64,000 nucleotides of DNA from Pandoraea faecigallinarum (GCF_001029105.3 NZ_CP011807.3:496001-560000), one strand, 5' to 3'. Shown: positions 1 through 10,598, counted from the stretch's first letter. Notes: generated by a model from the sequence alone, not told the origin. Numbers and translations are program-made.

Positions 1-327
1 GGCATTTATCTGCGTGCCGCGCGCAATCTCGGCGCGGGCCAGCTGACCATCTTCCGCCGCGTGATTCTGCCGGCGGCGACGCCCTACATTCTGTCCGGTG
101 TACGTATCGGCATCGGCACGGCGTTCATCGTCGTGATCGTGGCCGAGATGATCGCCGTGAACAACGGCCTGGGCTACCGCATTCTGGAAGCGCGCGAGTA
201 CATGTGGTCCGACAAGATCATCGCCGGCATGCTGACCATCGGCCTGCTCGGTCTGGTGATCGACCTTGGCATGGACCGTCTCAACAACCACCTGCTCAAG
301 TGGCACCGTGGTCTGGAAACCAAGTGA
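1..327 (+). CDS. ABC transporter permease, nitrate/sulfonate/taurine type (5' truncated)
   Basis: The frame is open from base 1, so the start lies outside the window; about 108 C-terminal residues are visible. The first residues read AARNLGAG...FRRVILPA, the EAA loop through which importer permeases contact the ATPase. Several hydrophobic membrane segments follow, and the protein ends with a basic tail. The family (SsuC/TauC/NrtB-like, binding-protein-dependent transport inner-membrane component) imports sulfonates, nitrate or similar anions. The ATPase gene follows 10 bp downstream. The substrate cannot be told from this fragment. Confidence 0.88.
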   Translation, partial: GIYLRAARNLGAGQLTIFRRVILPAATPYILSGVRIGIGTAFIVVIVAEMIAVNNGLGYRILEAREYMWSDKIIAGMLTIGLLGLVIDLGMDRLNNHLLKWHRGLETK

Positions 328-337
328 GGCGATCAAC

Positions 338-1132
338 ATGCTGATTCAAATCGATCACGTCAACAAACAGTTCCCCGTTCCCGGCGGTGTCGTCGATGCG
401 CTCAAGGACATCGATCTGAACATCGACGCGGGCGAGTTCGTCTGCCTGCTCGGGCCGTCGGGCTGCGGCAAGTCGACGCTGCTCAACGCGCTGGCCGGTT
501 TCGTGCAGCCGACCTCGGGTTCGATCCGCATCGACGGTCGTGCCGGCGCTGCCGCACAGCCGGGGCCGGATCGCGGCATGGTGTTTCAGGAGTACGCGCT
601 GTTTCCGTGGATGACGGTGGCGCAGAACATCGCTTTCGGACTGGAAATCAAGGGCATGAAACGCGCCGACATCAATGAGCGCGTGGGCCTGCTGCTCGGC
701 AAGCTCAATCTGCGCGAGTTTCGCGATCGCTTTCCGCGCGATCTGTCGGGCGGCATGCGTCAACGCGTGGCCATTGCGCGGGTGCTTGCCCTCGACAGCC
801 CGATCATGCTCATGGACGAGCCGTTCGGCGCACTCGACGCGCTTACCCGTCGCACGTTGCAGGACGAACTGCTGCGCATCTGGGAGGAATTCAAGAAGAC
901 GATCATATTCGTCACACACAGCATCGAGGAGTCGATCTATCTGGCCGACCGGGTCGTCGTCATGACGTACCGGCCGGGCACGGTCAAGCGGGACATGGTC
1001 ATCGACCTGCCCCGTGCGCGCGACACGGCAGGCAGCGAATTCAACGAACTGAAGAAGGCGCTGGCCCAGATGGTGATGGAGGAGCAAATGCGCTTTGCGC
1101 AAAGCGAGATTCGCGGCGTCGCCGCGGATTGA
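338..1132 (+). CDS. ABC transporter ATP-binding protein, nitrate/sulfonate/taurine type
   Basis: A 264-residue ATPase that powers the importer whose permease ends just upstream. It has Walker A GPSGCGKST at residues 39-47, a Q-loop in VFQEYALFPW, the ABC signature LSGGMRQR and Walker B LMDEPFGALD. The shape matches SsuB/TauB/NrtD-type ATPases. The ATG at 338 is preferred over an upstream in-frame codon inside the permease gene, because the homologous N-terminus (LIQIDHVNKQF) begins there and it follows the permease stop closely. The pair is probably one operon with a periplasmic binding protein outside the window. Confidence 0.93.
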   Translation: MLIQIDHVNKQFPVPGGVVDALKDIDLNIDAGEFVCLLGPSGCGKSTLLNALAGFVQPTSGSIRIDGRAGAAAQPGPDRGMVFQEYALFPWMTVAQNIAFGLEIKGMKRADINERVGLLLGKLNLREFRDRFPRDLSGGMRQRVAIARVLALDSPIMLMDEPFGALDALTRRTLQDELLRIWEEFKKTIIFVTHSIEESIYLADRVVVMTYRPGTVKRDMVIDLPRARDTAGSEFNELKKALAQMVMEEQMRFAQSEIRGVAAD

Positions 1133-1176
1133 TAACAAGGGTGGTGGCTTGCCCCGCTGCCTGAAGAGGAAACAAC

Positions 1177-2463
1177 ATGCAAACTCAGACCAAGAAACCT
1201 TTTTACCGCATTCTGTACGTACAGGTGCTGTTTGCCATCGTCGTCGGCATTCTGCTCGGCCATTTCAGGCCCGATCTGGCCGTCGAGATGAAGCCGCTCG
1301 GCGACGCGTTCATCAAGCTTATCAAGATGATCATCGGCCCGGTGATCTTCTGTACTGTCGTGACCGGTATCGCCGGCATGGAAGACATGAAGAAGGTCGG
1401 CCGCGTTGGCGGCAAGGCGCTGATCTACTTTGAAGTGGTCTCGACGCTGGCGCTGGTGATCGGTCTGATCGCCACGCACGTTCTGAAGCCGGGCGCGGGC
1501 TTTAACGTCGACATCCACTCGCTCGACCCGAAGGCCATCGCCGGCTACGCCGAGAAGGCAGCCCACGGCGACACGTTCACCGACTTTCTGCTTCACCTGA
1601 TTCCGAACACGATTACCGATGCGTTCGCCAAGGGTGAAATTCTCCAGATCCTCGTGATCGCCATTCTGTTCGGCGCGGCGCTGGGCGCCATCGGCGAGCG
1701 TGGCCGTGTGGTGACGAACTGGATCGACAGCGTGTCGGGCGTGCTTTTTCGCGTGGTGCACATCATCACCAAGGTTGCACCGCTGGGCGCGTTCGGCGCC
1801 ATGGCCTTCACCATCGGCAAGTACGGCATCGCCTCGCTGGTGCCGCTGGCCAAGCTGATGGGGACGTTCTATCTGACGTCGTTCCTGTTCGTGATCGTTG
1901 TGCTGGGTCTGATCGCCAGGTTCACCGGCTTCTCGATCTTCCGCTTCCTCGCCTATATCAAGGAAGAGCTGCTGATCGTGCTGGGGACGAGCTCGTCGGA
2001 AGCCGCGCTGCCGCACCTGATGGAAAAGATGGAAAAGGCCGGTTGCTCGAAGTCGGTGGTGGGTCTCGTGATCCCGACCGGCTACTCGTTCAACCTCGAC
2101 GGCACCAACATCTACATGACGATGGCTGTGCTGTTCATCGCGCAGGCAACCAACATCGACCTAACCTGGGGCCAGCAACTCACGCTGCTCGCCGTGGCGA
2201 TGCTGACCTCGAAGGGCGCTTCGGGCGTGACCGGCGCAGGCTTCATCACGCTGGCGGCAACGCTTGCCGTCATCCCCACGATCCCGGTTGCCGGTATGGT
2301 GCTGATCCTCGGTATCGACCGCTTCATGAGCGAATGCCGTGCGCTGACGAACATCTGCGGCAACGGCGTGGCCACCATCGTGGTGTCGGCCTGGGAGAAG
2401 GAACTGGACCGTAAGAAGCTGGCCGAAGCGATGTCCGGCAAGCAGGGGCCGGAACTGGCATAA
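1177..2463 (+). CDS. dctA: C4-dicarboxylate:cation symporter DctA
   Basis: A 428-residue inner-membrane carrier of the dicarboxylate/amino acid:cation symporter (DAACS) family that takes up succinate, fumarate and malate. Diagnostic motifs are the serine-rich hairpin [14 protein letters not shown] and the substrate-site NLDGTNIYM. Length is normal for DctA. A ribosome site GAAGAGGAA lies just before the ATG. It is followed on the same strand by dctB and dctD, the sensor-regulator pair that normally activates dctA through sigma-54, so the locus is a self-contained dicarboxylate sensing and uptake unit. Confidence 0.95.
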   Translation: MQTQTKKPFYRILYVQVLFAIVVGILLGHFRPDLAVEMKPLGDAFIKLIKMIIGPVIFCTVVTGIAGMEDMKKVGRVGGKALIYFEVVSTLALVIGLIATHVLKPGAGFNVDIHSLDPKAIAGYAEKAAHGDTFTDFLLHLIPNTITDAFAKGEILQILVIAILFGAALGAIGERGRVVTNWIDSVSGVLFRVVHIITKVAPLGAFGAMAFTIGKYGIASLVPLAKLMGTFYLTSFLFVIVVLGLIARFTGFSIFRFLAYIKEELLIVLGTSSSEAALPHLMEKMEKAGCSKSVVGLVIPTGYSFNLDGTNIYMTMAVLFIAQATNIDLTWGQQLTLLAVAMLTSKGASGVTGAGFITLAATLAVIPTIPVAGMVLILGIDRFMSECRALTNICGNGVATIVVSAWEKELDRKKLAEAMSGKQGPELA

Positions 2464-2770
2464 CGGCCGGCAATGGCTGCCGGCAGCCGCACGCCGTTGC
2501 TTCGCGTGAGTCGTCTTGCGCGATCCGCACGTGCGCTGCCAACTCCGCGTCAACATGACGTTCGCCACCGGGCGGTGCGGCACAGGCACAATAGCGCCTG
2601 AGCTTCGCCGCCCGGCGGTCTTTTCAGCACTCTGTGCCCCAATGGCCACCCCGCACGAGAACACGATCCGCCCCCGCAGCCGCGCCGCACGCCGAAGTGC
2701 CGCCGCGTCTGCGCATGCCGCGGACCGCCGGCGCGACGAAGTCCCCATCGATCTCGAGAGGACTGTCCCG
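2464..2770 (+). other. dctA-dctB intergenic region
   Basis: About 300 bases with no convincing gene. The dctB frame stays open upstream to 2516 but shows no conserved protein or ribosome site there. I see no strong terminator or repeat. The dctB ribosome site (GAGAGGA, 2756-2762) lies at its right end. Confidence 0.5.
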
Positions 2771-4633
2771 ATGCGCCGTTGGTCATGGATCGTCGTCATG
2801 CTGCTGGCGAGTGTCCTGTTCTGCTGGTTGACGTACGCCCTGAGCTGGCAGCGCGGCGTGGCCGATCTGCGCGTGAATGCGGGCGCGCGCGTGGAGCGCT
2901 ATGCAGGCAGTCTGCGCAGCACCGTCGACCGCTACGAATTTCTGCCGTATCTGCTCTCGTTGCACCCGTACGTGCACGATCTGCTGCTCGACCCGAAAAA
3001 CAAGACGGTCGTGCAGCGGGCCAACGATTATCTTTTCGACGTGAACCAGCGCGCCAAGGCGTCGGCGGCGTACGTGATCGACGCCAACGGTCTCGCGCTC
3101 GCCGCCAGCAACTGGCGCGAGAAGGCCACGTTCGTCGGGCAGGAATATCGCTTTCGTCCGTATTTCATCGATGCCATCAAAGGGGCCTTCGGCCGTTTCT
3201 ACGGCGTGGGGACGACTTCGGGTGAGCCGGGCTACTTCGTCTCCCAGCCCATTCTGGTCGACGGCCAGATCCATGGCGTGGTCGTGGTGAAACTGAATCT
3301 GGAATGGTTTCAGCGTGCCGGGGCCGACGCCGCCGAGCCGGTCGTCGTGGCAGACGATCATGGCGTGATCTTCCTGTCGTCCGAGCCGCGCTGGCAATAC
3401 CGTTCGCTCACCCCACTCGCGCCCGACGTGAAGGCGGCGCTCGACAGCACGCGTCAGTATTACAACCAGCATGTCACGCCGCTCGCGTGGAGCGAGGACG
3501 AACGGCTGGACACGGACGGCGAGGTCGTCACCGTACGCGATGCCGGCGGTGGGCGAGGCACGGGCAAGACCCGCCGCTTCCTTGCTGTGCAACGCAAGCT
3601 GGGCGAGCCGGACTGGACGCTCATGTACTTCGCGCCGCTCGATCAGGTGATCGCCAATGCACGGATCGCGGCGGTGGCCGCCGCGTGTCTTGCGGCGTTC
3701 ACTTGTCTGCTGGGCGTGGCGTGGAATCAACGGCGCCAGCGCGTGCGCGACATGCTCAAGAGCCGTGAGTTGTTGCAGTCGGCGTATGCCGAACTCGGTG
3801 AGCGCGTGGCCGAGCGCACGGCCGATCTGCAAGCGGCGAACGAGCGTCTGCAAACCGAAGTGCAGGAACGCGCGCGAACCGAACACGAATTGCGCGAGGC
3901 ACAGAGCGAACTCGTGCAGGCGTCCAAACTCGTGGCACTGGGGCAGATGGCCGCCGGTATCACGCACGAACTCAATCAACCGCTCTCGGCGTTGCGCAGT
4001 TTTTCGGACAACACGCGCGTGCTGATCGAGCGTCGCGAGTACGACGCCGCGCAGGAGAACCTCGCGGCCATTGCGTCGCTCACCGACCGCATGGGCAAGA
4101 TCACGGGGCAATTGCGACTCTTTGCCGGGCGCGCCCGGCGCGGCGACATGGAAGCCTCGGTGCGCCGCGCACTCGAGAACACACTGATGCTGCTGCGTGG
4201 GCGTCTGGCCGGCATCCACGTGACGACGACCTTCGCCAACGGGCTGGAAGACGTGCAGGTCGTGTGCGAGGGCCTGCGTCTCGAGCAGGTGTTGATCAAC
4301 CTGGTAAGCAATGCCATCGACGCCGTGACGGGGGCGCCCGGCCAGCAGGCCTCGCCGTCGATCTGGATCGATGTGGACGCGCACGACCTGTGGGTGCGCA
4401 TCTACGTGCGCGATAACGGACCGGGGATTTCGGAGGCACATATGCCGCGTCTGTTCGAGCCGTTTTTCAGTACCAAGGAGGGCGGTCAGGGCATGGGGCT
4501 CGGACTCGCAATTTCGTCGTCCATCGCACAAGAGAACGGCGGCCAGTTGGTCGCACGCAACGTTCCGGGCGGTGGCGCAGAATTTCTCGTGACGCTGCGC
4601 CGTGGGCAACCCGCCGGCGCGACCAACGCATGA
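2771..4633 (+). CDS. dctB: C4-dicarboxylate sensor histidine kinase DctB
   Basis: A membrane sensor kinase of about 620 residues. An N-terminal membrane segment (WSWIVVMLLASVLFCWL) is followed by a periplasmic Cache-type sensor region, a second membrane segment near residue 300, a coiled coil (ERVAERTADLQAANERL), the dimerisation/phospho-acceptor box with ITHELNQPL, and an ATPase domain with N box NLVSNAIDAV, DNGPGI, FEPFFSTK and GMGLGLAIS. ATG 2771 is chosen because GAGAGGA lies 8 bases upstream and the first membrane segment follows at once; 2642 is an alternative. The stop overlaps dctD by ATGA, so the two are translationally coupled. It senses C4-dicarboxylates and phosphorylates DctD. 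Confidence 0.92.
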   Translation: MRRWSWIVVMLLASVLFCWLTYALSWQRGVADLRVNAGARVERYAGSLRSTVDRYEFLPYLLSLHPYVHDLLLDPKNKTVVQRANDYLFDVNQRAKASAAYVIDANGLALAASNWREKATFVGQEYRFRPYFIDAIKGAFGRFYGVGTTSGEPGYFVSQPILVDGQIHGVVVVKLNLEWFQRAGADAAEPVVVADDHGVIFLSSEPRWQYRSLTPLAPDVKAALDSTRQYYNQHVTPLAWSEDERLDTDGEVVTVRDAGGGRGTGKTRRFLAVQRKLGEPDWTLMYFAPLDQVIANARIAAVAAACLAAFTCLLGVAWNQRRQRVRDMLKSRELLQSAYAELGERVAERTADLQAANERLQTEVQERARTEHELREAQSELVQASKLVALGQMAAGITHELNQPLSALRSFSDNTRVLIERREYDAAQENLAAIASLTDRMGKITGQLRLFAGRARRGDMEASVRRALENTLMLLRGRLAGIHVTTTFANGLEDVQVVCEGLRLEQVLINLVSNAIDAVTGAPGQQASPSIWIDVDAHDLWVRIYVRDNGPGISEAHMPRLFEPFFSTKEGGQGMGLGLAISSSIAQENGGQLVARNVPGGGAEFLVTLRRGQPAGATNA

Positions 4634-5982
4634 TGTACAAGAACCTCCAGATCCTATTCGTCGAAGACGACGAACTCGTGCGGCGTGCCACGCTGCAAAG
4701 CCTGCAACTCGCCGGGCTCGATGCCTTCGGGCTCGCCTCGGCCGAAGCCGCGCGCGAGCGCATTACGCCTGACTTCGCCGGCATCGTCGTGTCCGACATC
4801 CGGCTGATCGGCATGAGCGGGCTCGAACTGCTCGCGCATCTGCGTCAGCACGCACCGGAAGTGCCGGTGATTCTCGTGACCGGTCACGGCGATATTTCCA
4901 TGGCCGTGCAGGCCATTCGCGACGGGGCTTACGACTTCATCGAGAAGCCGTTTGCGCCGGACCGTCTGATCGAGTCGGCCAAGCGCGCGCTCGAAACCCG
5001 CAAGCTGATGCTGGAGAACCAGGCGTTGCGGCGCGAACTCGCGGAGCAGGGCGGACGCGCCTCGCGCATCATCGGACGCAGCCCGTCGATGGAGACGTTG
5101 CGCACGCTCATCGCCAACGTCGCCATGACGGATGCCCCCGTGCTCATCAATGGCGATACCGGCACCGGCAAGGAACTGGTCGCGCGCAGCCTGCACGAGT
5201 TGTCGCGCCGCCGCGATGCGCCGTTCGTCGCCCTGAATTGCGGCGCATTGCCCGAGGCGATTTTCGAAAGCGAGATGTTCGGTCACGAGGTCGGCGCGTT
5301 TACCGGGGCGGCGAAGCGCCGGATCGGCAAACTGGAACACGCGTCCGGGGGCACGTTGTTCCTCGACGAGATCGAGAGCATGCCCGCCGCGTTGCAGGTC
5401 AAGCTGCTGCGCGTGCTACAGGACGGTGTGCTCGAGCGCCTCGGCTCGAATCAGTCGATACGTGTGGACTGTCGTGTGGTCGCGGCCGCCAAGGGCGACA
5501 TGGAAGCGCTCGTGCGGGAGGGGACTTTCCGTCGCGATCTGTACTACCGCCTGAACGTGGTGACGCTGGCGTTGCCACCGCTGCGCGAGCGCCGCGAAGA
5601 TATCCTGCCGCTGTTCGAACACTTCATGCTCGATGCCGCTGTGCGCTATGGACGCCCGGCGCCGGTGGTCTCGGATCGGATGCGTCAGGAGTTGTTGCAG
5701 TCGGACTGGCCGGGCAACGTGCGCGAATTGCGTAACGCGGCGGACCGGCTGGTGCTGGGTGTGGCGAGTGCCCCCGAAAGCGGGTCGCTCGCGCCGTTGC
5801 CGCTCAAGGAGCAGGTGGAGCGTTTCGAGCGTGCCGTGCTGCAAGAGGCGCTCGAACACAGCAAGGGCAACGTGGCGGCGACGGCCGAAGCGCTGCATGT
5901 GCCGAAGGCCACGTTGTACGAGAAAATCAAACGCTACGGGCTGCCTACGCGCGGACATGGCGACGGCGGCGACGGTCGTTGA
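4630..5982 (+). CDS. dctD: Sigma-54-dependent response regulator DctD
   Basis: A 450-residue NtrC-family activator. The receiver domain (residues 5-120) has acidic residues D13/D14, phospho-acceptor D56 and the lysine in EKPF. The central AAA+ domain has Walker A GDTGTGKE, the GAFTGA loop that touches sigma-54, and Walker B GGTLFLDEIES. The C-terminal Fis-type helix-turn-helix is NVAATAEALHVPKATLYEKI. It is overlapped by dctB (ATGA). By family knowledge it activates dctA transcription; a clean sigma-54 site before dctA was not found in this sequence. Confidence 0.93.
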   Translation: MMYKNLQILFVEDDELVRRATLQSLQLAGLDAFGLASAEAARERITPDFAGIVVSDIRLIGMSGLELLAHLRQHAPEVPVILVTGHGDISMAVQAIRDGAYDFIEKPFAPDRLIESAKRALETRKLMLENQALRRELAEQGGRASRIIGRSPSMETLRTLIANVAMTDAPVLINGDTGTGKELVARSLHELSRRRDAPFVALNCGALPEAIFESEMFGHEVGAFTGAAKRRIGKLEHASGGTLFLDEIESMPAALQVKLLRVLQDGVLERLGSNQSIRVDCRVVAAAKGDMEALVREGTFRRDLYYRLNVVTLALPPLRERREDILPLFEHFMLDAAVRYGRPAPVVSDRMRQELLQSDWPGNVRELRNAADRLVLGVASAPESGSLAPLPLKEQVERFERAVLQEALEHSKGNVAATAEALHVPKATLYEKIKRYGLPTRGHGDGGDGR

Positions 5983-6042
5983 GCGTGGCGTTTTTTCCGC
6001 AGGTTACCGTCGAGCACGCGATGCGGGCTTCGGGCCGGGGCG

Positions 6043-6567
6043 TTACGCCTGTTTGGCGAGTGCCGTTTCGATGAGTTTGTCGAGCTCGGCATATTCGGGC
6101 TCGCCGACGTACTGCTTGAGTACCTTGCCGTTGCGATCCACGACGAAGGTCGTCGGCGTGAGTTGAACGTTGCCGTATTGTTTGGCGACGCTGCCATCCG
6201 AATCCATGGCGACCTTGAACGGCAACTGACGCGTCTGCGCGTAATTCATCACGTACATTGGTGGATCGTAGCTCATGGCGACCGCAACGAATTCGAGTCC
6301 CTGGCCCTTGTACTTCTCGTACGTCTTCACCATCGTCGGCATTTCCTTCATGCACGTGACGCAACTCGTGGCCCAGAAGTTCACGAGATAGACCTTGCCC
6401 TTGAGTTGCTCGGGGCCGAGTTTCTGACCGGAGAGCAGGGTGAAGGTGGCCTCCGGCGCACGCTTCTGACCGGCGAATGTGAAATAGGCGGCGATAGCCA
6501 CGGCAACGACGATCGCAATGGCGACGATCTTGCCGAGAGGGGACTTGCGGGAGGTCGTAGCGCTCAT
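6043..6567 (-). CDS. TlpA-family thiol-disulfide redoxin
   Basis: A 174-residue membrane-anchored thioredoxin-fold protein. One N-terminal membrane segment (residues 12-30) is followed by an AhpC/TSA-Redoxin type domain exposed to the periplasm. The redox motif is CVTC in NFWATSCVTCMKEMP, and the cis-proline stretch is LTPTTFVVD. TlpA/ResA-like proteins reduce disulfides in the envelope, for example in cytochrome or copper-site maturation, but the partner cannot be deduced here. It is convergent with dctD and lies downstream of a second redoxin gene on the same strand. Confidence 0.87.
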   Translation of the reverse strand: MSATTSRKSPLGKIVAIAIVVAVAIAAYFTFAGQKRAPEATFTLLSGQKLGPEQLKGKVYLVNFWATSCVTCMKEMPTMVKTYEKYKGQGLEFVAVAMSYDPPMYVMNYAQTRQLPFKVAMDSDGSVAKQYGNVQLTPTTFVVDRNGKVLKQYVGEPEYAELDKLIETALAKQA

Positions 6568-6623
6568 GACACAGCCGTGTGGAGATTGGGGGGGACGATT
6601 CGACGTCGATTCTACTCCGAATC

Positions 6624-7346
6624 TCAGCGTGCCGTGGCCCCGCCGCCGGGGTGCAAACGCGTGCGGCCACGGGCGATGGCCTCGTCAAGATAGGCGCCGT
6701 AGAAGTCGGGCAGTCCGGCACCGATCAATGGGGCGGCGACGGGGTAGCCACGCGTATCGAGAAACAAAACTGTCGGCGAAACCTTCACGCCATGGGCGCG
6801 CGCCCAGGCCACGCCGGTGGTCGTGGTGCCGTCGAAGTCGCGCACGGGCGTGGTGCTGTCCATGCCGATCTCCCGCACTTCGTATTTGCCGCCGCGTACC
6901 AGCGGCGCGAGTTCGCGTTGACGGATGGGGCCGCAATAGACGCAGTCGCGTAGCGAGACCAGGACGATCAGCGGGACGTCGAGAGACGCCGCACGCCGGG
7001 CGTGGGCTTCGAAGTCGGTGGCCAGCGGCACAGCGGCCTGCTGCCGGACAGCGGTCTTGCCGTTGAGCGGTGGGCTTGCGGCGCCTTCGTGCGGGTACGT
7101 GACGCCGGCCGCCTGCGCGAGTTCGCCCCCGGCCTGAGCTGTGCCGATGAAGTTCGTGGCGCTTGTGGCGTTCGTGATGTTGGCGGCGCTCGTGATGGGC
7201 GAGGCAATTGCCGTGCCCATGGCGGCGGCGCCGATCAGTGCCATGAGGCCCGCGTGTCCCGTAAGACTCAAGAGCGTTCTGCGATCCGTTTGATCGGTGC
7301 GATCACCGCGATTAGTGCGATGCGTTTGCCAACCCGGGGACCTCAT
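6624..7346 (-). CDS. Thioredoxin-fold periplasmic protein
   Basis: About 240 residues. The chosen ATG at 7346 gives a long basic N-region and then a hydrophobic signal-like stretch ([15 protein letters not shown]). A low-complexity linker follows, then a thioredoxin-like domain with redox motif CVYC in [12 protein letters not shown] and a proline in [10 protein letters not shown]. The gene precedes the TlpA-like gene on the minus strand with a 56-bp gap, so the two are probably co-transcribed. The upstream side is occupied by a 9-bp tandem repeat. The frame stays open far into those repeats, so the start is uncertain; a downstream methionine near the hydrophobic stretch is possible. Function is inferred only from the fold. 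Confidence 0.7.
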   Translation of the reverse strand: MRSPGWQTHRTNRGDRTDQTDRRTLLSLTGHAGLMALIGAAAMGTAIASPITSAANITNATSATNFIGTAQAGGELAQAAGVTYPHEGAASPPLNGKTAVRQQAAVPLATDFEAHARRAASLDVPLIVLVSLRDCVYCGPIRQRELAPLVRGGKYEVREIGMDSTTPVRDFDGTTTTGVAWARAHGVKVSPTVLFLDTRGYPVAAPLIGAGLPDFYGAYLDEAIARGRTRLHPGGGATAR

Positions 7347-7357
7347 ATGTCCGATGT

Positions 7358-7510
7358 GACCCGTGCGACCCGTGCGACCCGTGCGACCCGTGCGACCCGT
7401 GCGACCCGTGCGACCCGTGCGACCCGTGTGACCCGTGTGACCCGTGTGACCCGCGAGACCCGCGAGACCCGCGAGACCCGCGAGACCCGCGAGACCCGTG
7501 AGACCCGTGC
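7358..7510. repeat. 9-bp tandem repeat array (17 copies)
   Basis: Seventeen contiguous copies of a 9-bp unit GACCCGYGN, drifting in blocks from GACCCGTGC to GACCCGTGT to GACCCGCGA. It lies directly 5' of the minus-strand redoxin gene. Because the unit is three codons long, it gives spurious open frames on both strands. Confidence 0.95.
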
Positions 7511-7547
7511 GTCCGAGAGTCCGGACGAGCACCGTCGAGGTATTGCG

Positions 7548-7601
7548 GGCAAGGCGGGCAAGCCGGGCAAGGTCGGCAAGGTCGGCAAGGCCGGCACGGG
7601 A
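7548..7601. repeat. 9-bp tandem repeat array (6 copies)
   Basis: Six copies of a GGCAAGGYC-like 9-mer, about 40 bp after the previous array and unrelated to it in sequence. Together the two arrays fill most of the 375-bp divergent spacer between the redoxin gene (start 7346) and the lipoprotein gene (start 7722). Confidence 0.9.
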
Positions 7602-7721
7602 ACGAAGGCGGTTGGTTGTCATGCCGACGATCATACCGGGAACGGGCGCCCGCCGTTTTTCCGGTGGCAACGCATGGCGGATAATGGTGGCTTCCCTGTC
7701 CCCGGCCCCTCGATTTCCCTT

Positions 7722-8267
7722 ATGTCCATGAATCGCGTTGTCCATGTTTGCGCAATGCTTGCCGCGACGGCGGTGCTCGCTGCCTGCTCTCCCCGTTACG
7801 ATTGGCGCGAGGTCCATGACAAGGAGGGGGCATACGCCGTGACCTATCCCGCCAAGCCGACGCAAGACGCGCGCGAAGTGAGGTTCGCTTCGGGGCCGTT
7901 GCCGATGCGCATGCAGGCCGCGCGCGTCGATGCTGCGCTGTTCGCAGTGGGCGTGGTCACGCTGCCCAACGACGATGCCACGCTGCGTCAGACCGTTGTC
8001 GACGAGTTGCAGCACGGGCTGCTTGCCAACGTGAACGAGAGTACGGCGGCGCCCACCCAGGTGATGGTGCGTCAGGCGGGCGATGCGCCCCCGCTTCCCG
8101 GGCTGGCTGTCTCGGCGCAGGGCGTCGCGAGCGACAAGGTCGAGCGCTACGTGTCCGCACGCTTTGTCGGCCGTGGCAATCACGTCTATCAGGTCGTCGT
8201 CATGGCGACAAAGGCGCCGGGCAAGGAGCAGGTTGAACAGTTTCTCGATTCGTTCACGCTGGAGTGA
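7722..8267 (+). CDS. Putative lipoprotein of unknown function
   Basis: About 181 residues. The N-terminus MSMNRVVHVCAMLAATAV leads to a lipobox LAAC, so it is probably a lipid-anchored envelope protein. The mature part (YDWREVHDKEGAYAVTYPAK...) is compact, has no cysteine pair, and ends in EQVEQFLDSFTLE. I do not recognise a functional domain. The frame runs open upstream to 7002 through repeats, but conservation-like sequence starts only at the signal peptide, and there is no strong ribosome site. ATG 7728 is an equally possible start. Confidence 0.75.
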   Translation: MSMNRVVHVCAMLAATAVLAACSPRYDWREVHDKEGAYAVTYPAKPTQDAREVRFASGPLPMRMQAARVDAALFAVGVVTLPNDDATLRQTVVDELQHGLLANVNESTAAPTQVMVRQAGDAPPLPGLAVSAQGVASDKVERYVSARFVGRGNHVYQVVVMATKAPGKEQVEQFLDSFTLE

Positions 8268-8281
8268 CGTACCGACGTACC

Positions 8282-8369
8282 GACGCCGAGACACCAAGAC
8301 ACCAAGACACCAGGACACCAGGACACCAGGACACCAGGACACCAGGACGCCAGGACGCCGAGACGCTGG
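8282..8369. repeat. 8-bp tandem repeat array (about 11 copies)
   Basis: About eleven copies of GACACCAG and variants (GACACCAA, GACGCCAG) fill nearly all of the short spacer between the lipoprotein gene and the 3' end of convergent comM. The period is 8, so it does not keep a reading frame. Confidence 0.93.
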
Positions 8370-8375
8370 ACAGGC

Positions 8376-9914
<1,539 letters not shown>

Positions 9915-10196
9915 GACTTCTCTCCCCCTATCTCGCAACGTGCATGACGTGTTCTGTCGACGGGAATGATCGTCGCGCCAACCCCCGGCGTTGCGCAACG
10001 CCCGGTGGCACAAATGCAGCGTGTTGGAGCGGTTTTCGGATCGGTAGCGATGCCGCGCCGGAAAGCGCTGTGTGCCGGATAGGATGATTCCGATAGCGAG
10101 TCGGAAATCTGTGAGATATGACGACGACCGAAGCGGGGAGGGAGGAGATGCGAGGCCGGAGGTAAGGGGCGAAACGAAGGAGAGGAAGCGGGAGGG

Positions 10197-10304
10197 CGTG
10201 AGAGGCGTGAGAGGCGTGAGGGGCGTGAGGGACGCGAGAGGCGTGAGAGGCGTGAGAGGCGTGAGCGGCGCGAGAGGCGTGAGGGGCGCGAGGGGCGTGA
10301 GAGG
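10197..10304. repeat. 9-bp tandem repeat array (12 copies)
   Basis: Twelve copies of CGTGAGAGG with single-base variants (CGTGAGGGG, CGCGAGAGG). It lies upstream of comM and downstream of ubiK, both minus strand. Confidence 0.95.
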
Positions 10305-10322
10305 GCGCCGCAGATGTAACAA

Positions 10323-10340
10323 GGGGCGCTTTCGCGCCCC
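10323..10340 (-). terminator. Hairpin after ubiK
   Basis: GGGGCGC-TTTC-GCGCCCC is a perfect 7-bp stem just past the ubiK stop. The following tract on the minus strand (TTGTTACAT) is only moderately T-rich, so termination is likely but not certain. Confidence 0.55.
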
Positions 10341-10349
10341 TGGGAGTCG

Positions 10350-10598
10350 TCAGTCCTGCGCTTCGCTGCGCAGGCTTTCGAGTTCGGCCACCCGTTTCTC
10401 GAGTGCTTCGAGCTTCTCGCGCGTACGTGCGAGTACCTGAGCCTGCACGTCGAATTCCTCGCGCGTCACCAGATCGAGTTTGGTGAAGCCCTGATTGAGC
10501 AGGCTTTTGACATTGCGCTCGATATCCTTCGCGGGCGATTGCTTGAGCATCTCGCTCACCTTGGCTTGCATGTCTTGCAGGATCTCGTTCGGTTTCAT
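10350..10598 (-). CDS. ubiK: UbiK-family accessory factor (BMFP domain)
   Basis: An 82-residue, mostly helical protein starting MKPNEILQDMQAKVSEML and ending in a coiled coil (VLARTREKLEALEKRVAELE). This is the membrane fusogenic/BMFP family that includes UbiK, an accessory factor for aerobic ubiquinone biosynthesis that binds UbiJ. ATG 10598 is preceded by AGGAAGG; the open frame upstream is not conserved. It is divergent from the porin-glnK-amtB unit. Confidence 0.88.
   Translation of the reverse strand: MKPNEILQDMQAKVSEMLKQSPAKDIERNVKSLLNQGFTKLDLVTREEFDVQAQVLARTREKLEALEKRVAELESLRSEAQD

Larger units (their letters stand above)
9915..10349. other. comM-ubiK intergenic region
   Basis: About 435 bases without a supported gene. 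It holds the upstream side of comM, a purine-rich stretch, a 9-bp tandem array (10197-10304) and the hairpin after ubiK. The open frames that run through it arise from the repeats. Confidence 0.6.

Noticed and set aside
1143..1158. Possible sigma-54 promoter before dctA (TGGCTTGCCCCGCTGC)
   Set aside because: The GG-to-GC spacing is one base too long and it lies only about 20 bp from the start codon, leaving almost no leader.
2783..4609. 608-codon open frame antisense to dctB
   Set aside because: It lies wholly opposite a well-supported kinase gene, has no family-like sequence and is rich in His/Arg as expected of a GC-rich shadow frame.
7002..7721. Long N-terminal extension of the lipoprotein frame
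   Set aside because: It runs through the antisense of the redoxin gene and the 9-bp repeats, giving [12 protein letters not shown] strings; the signal peptide begins only at about 7722.
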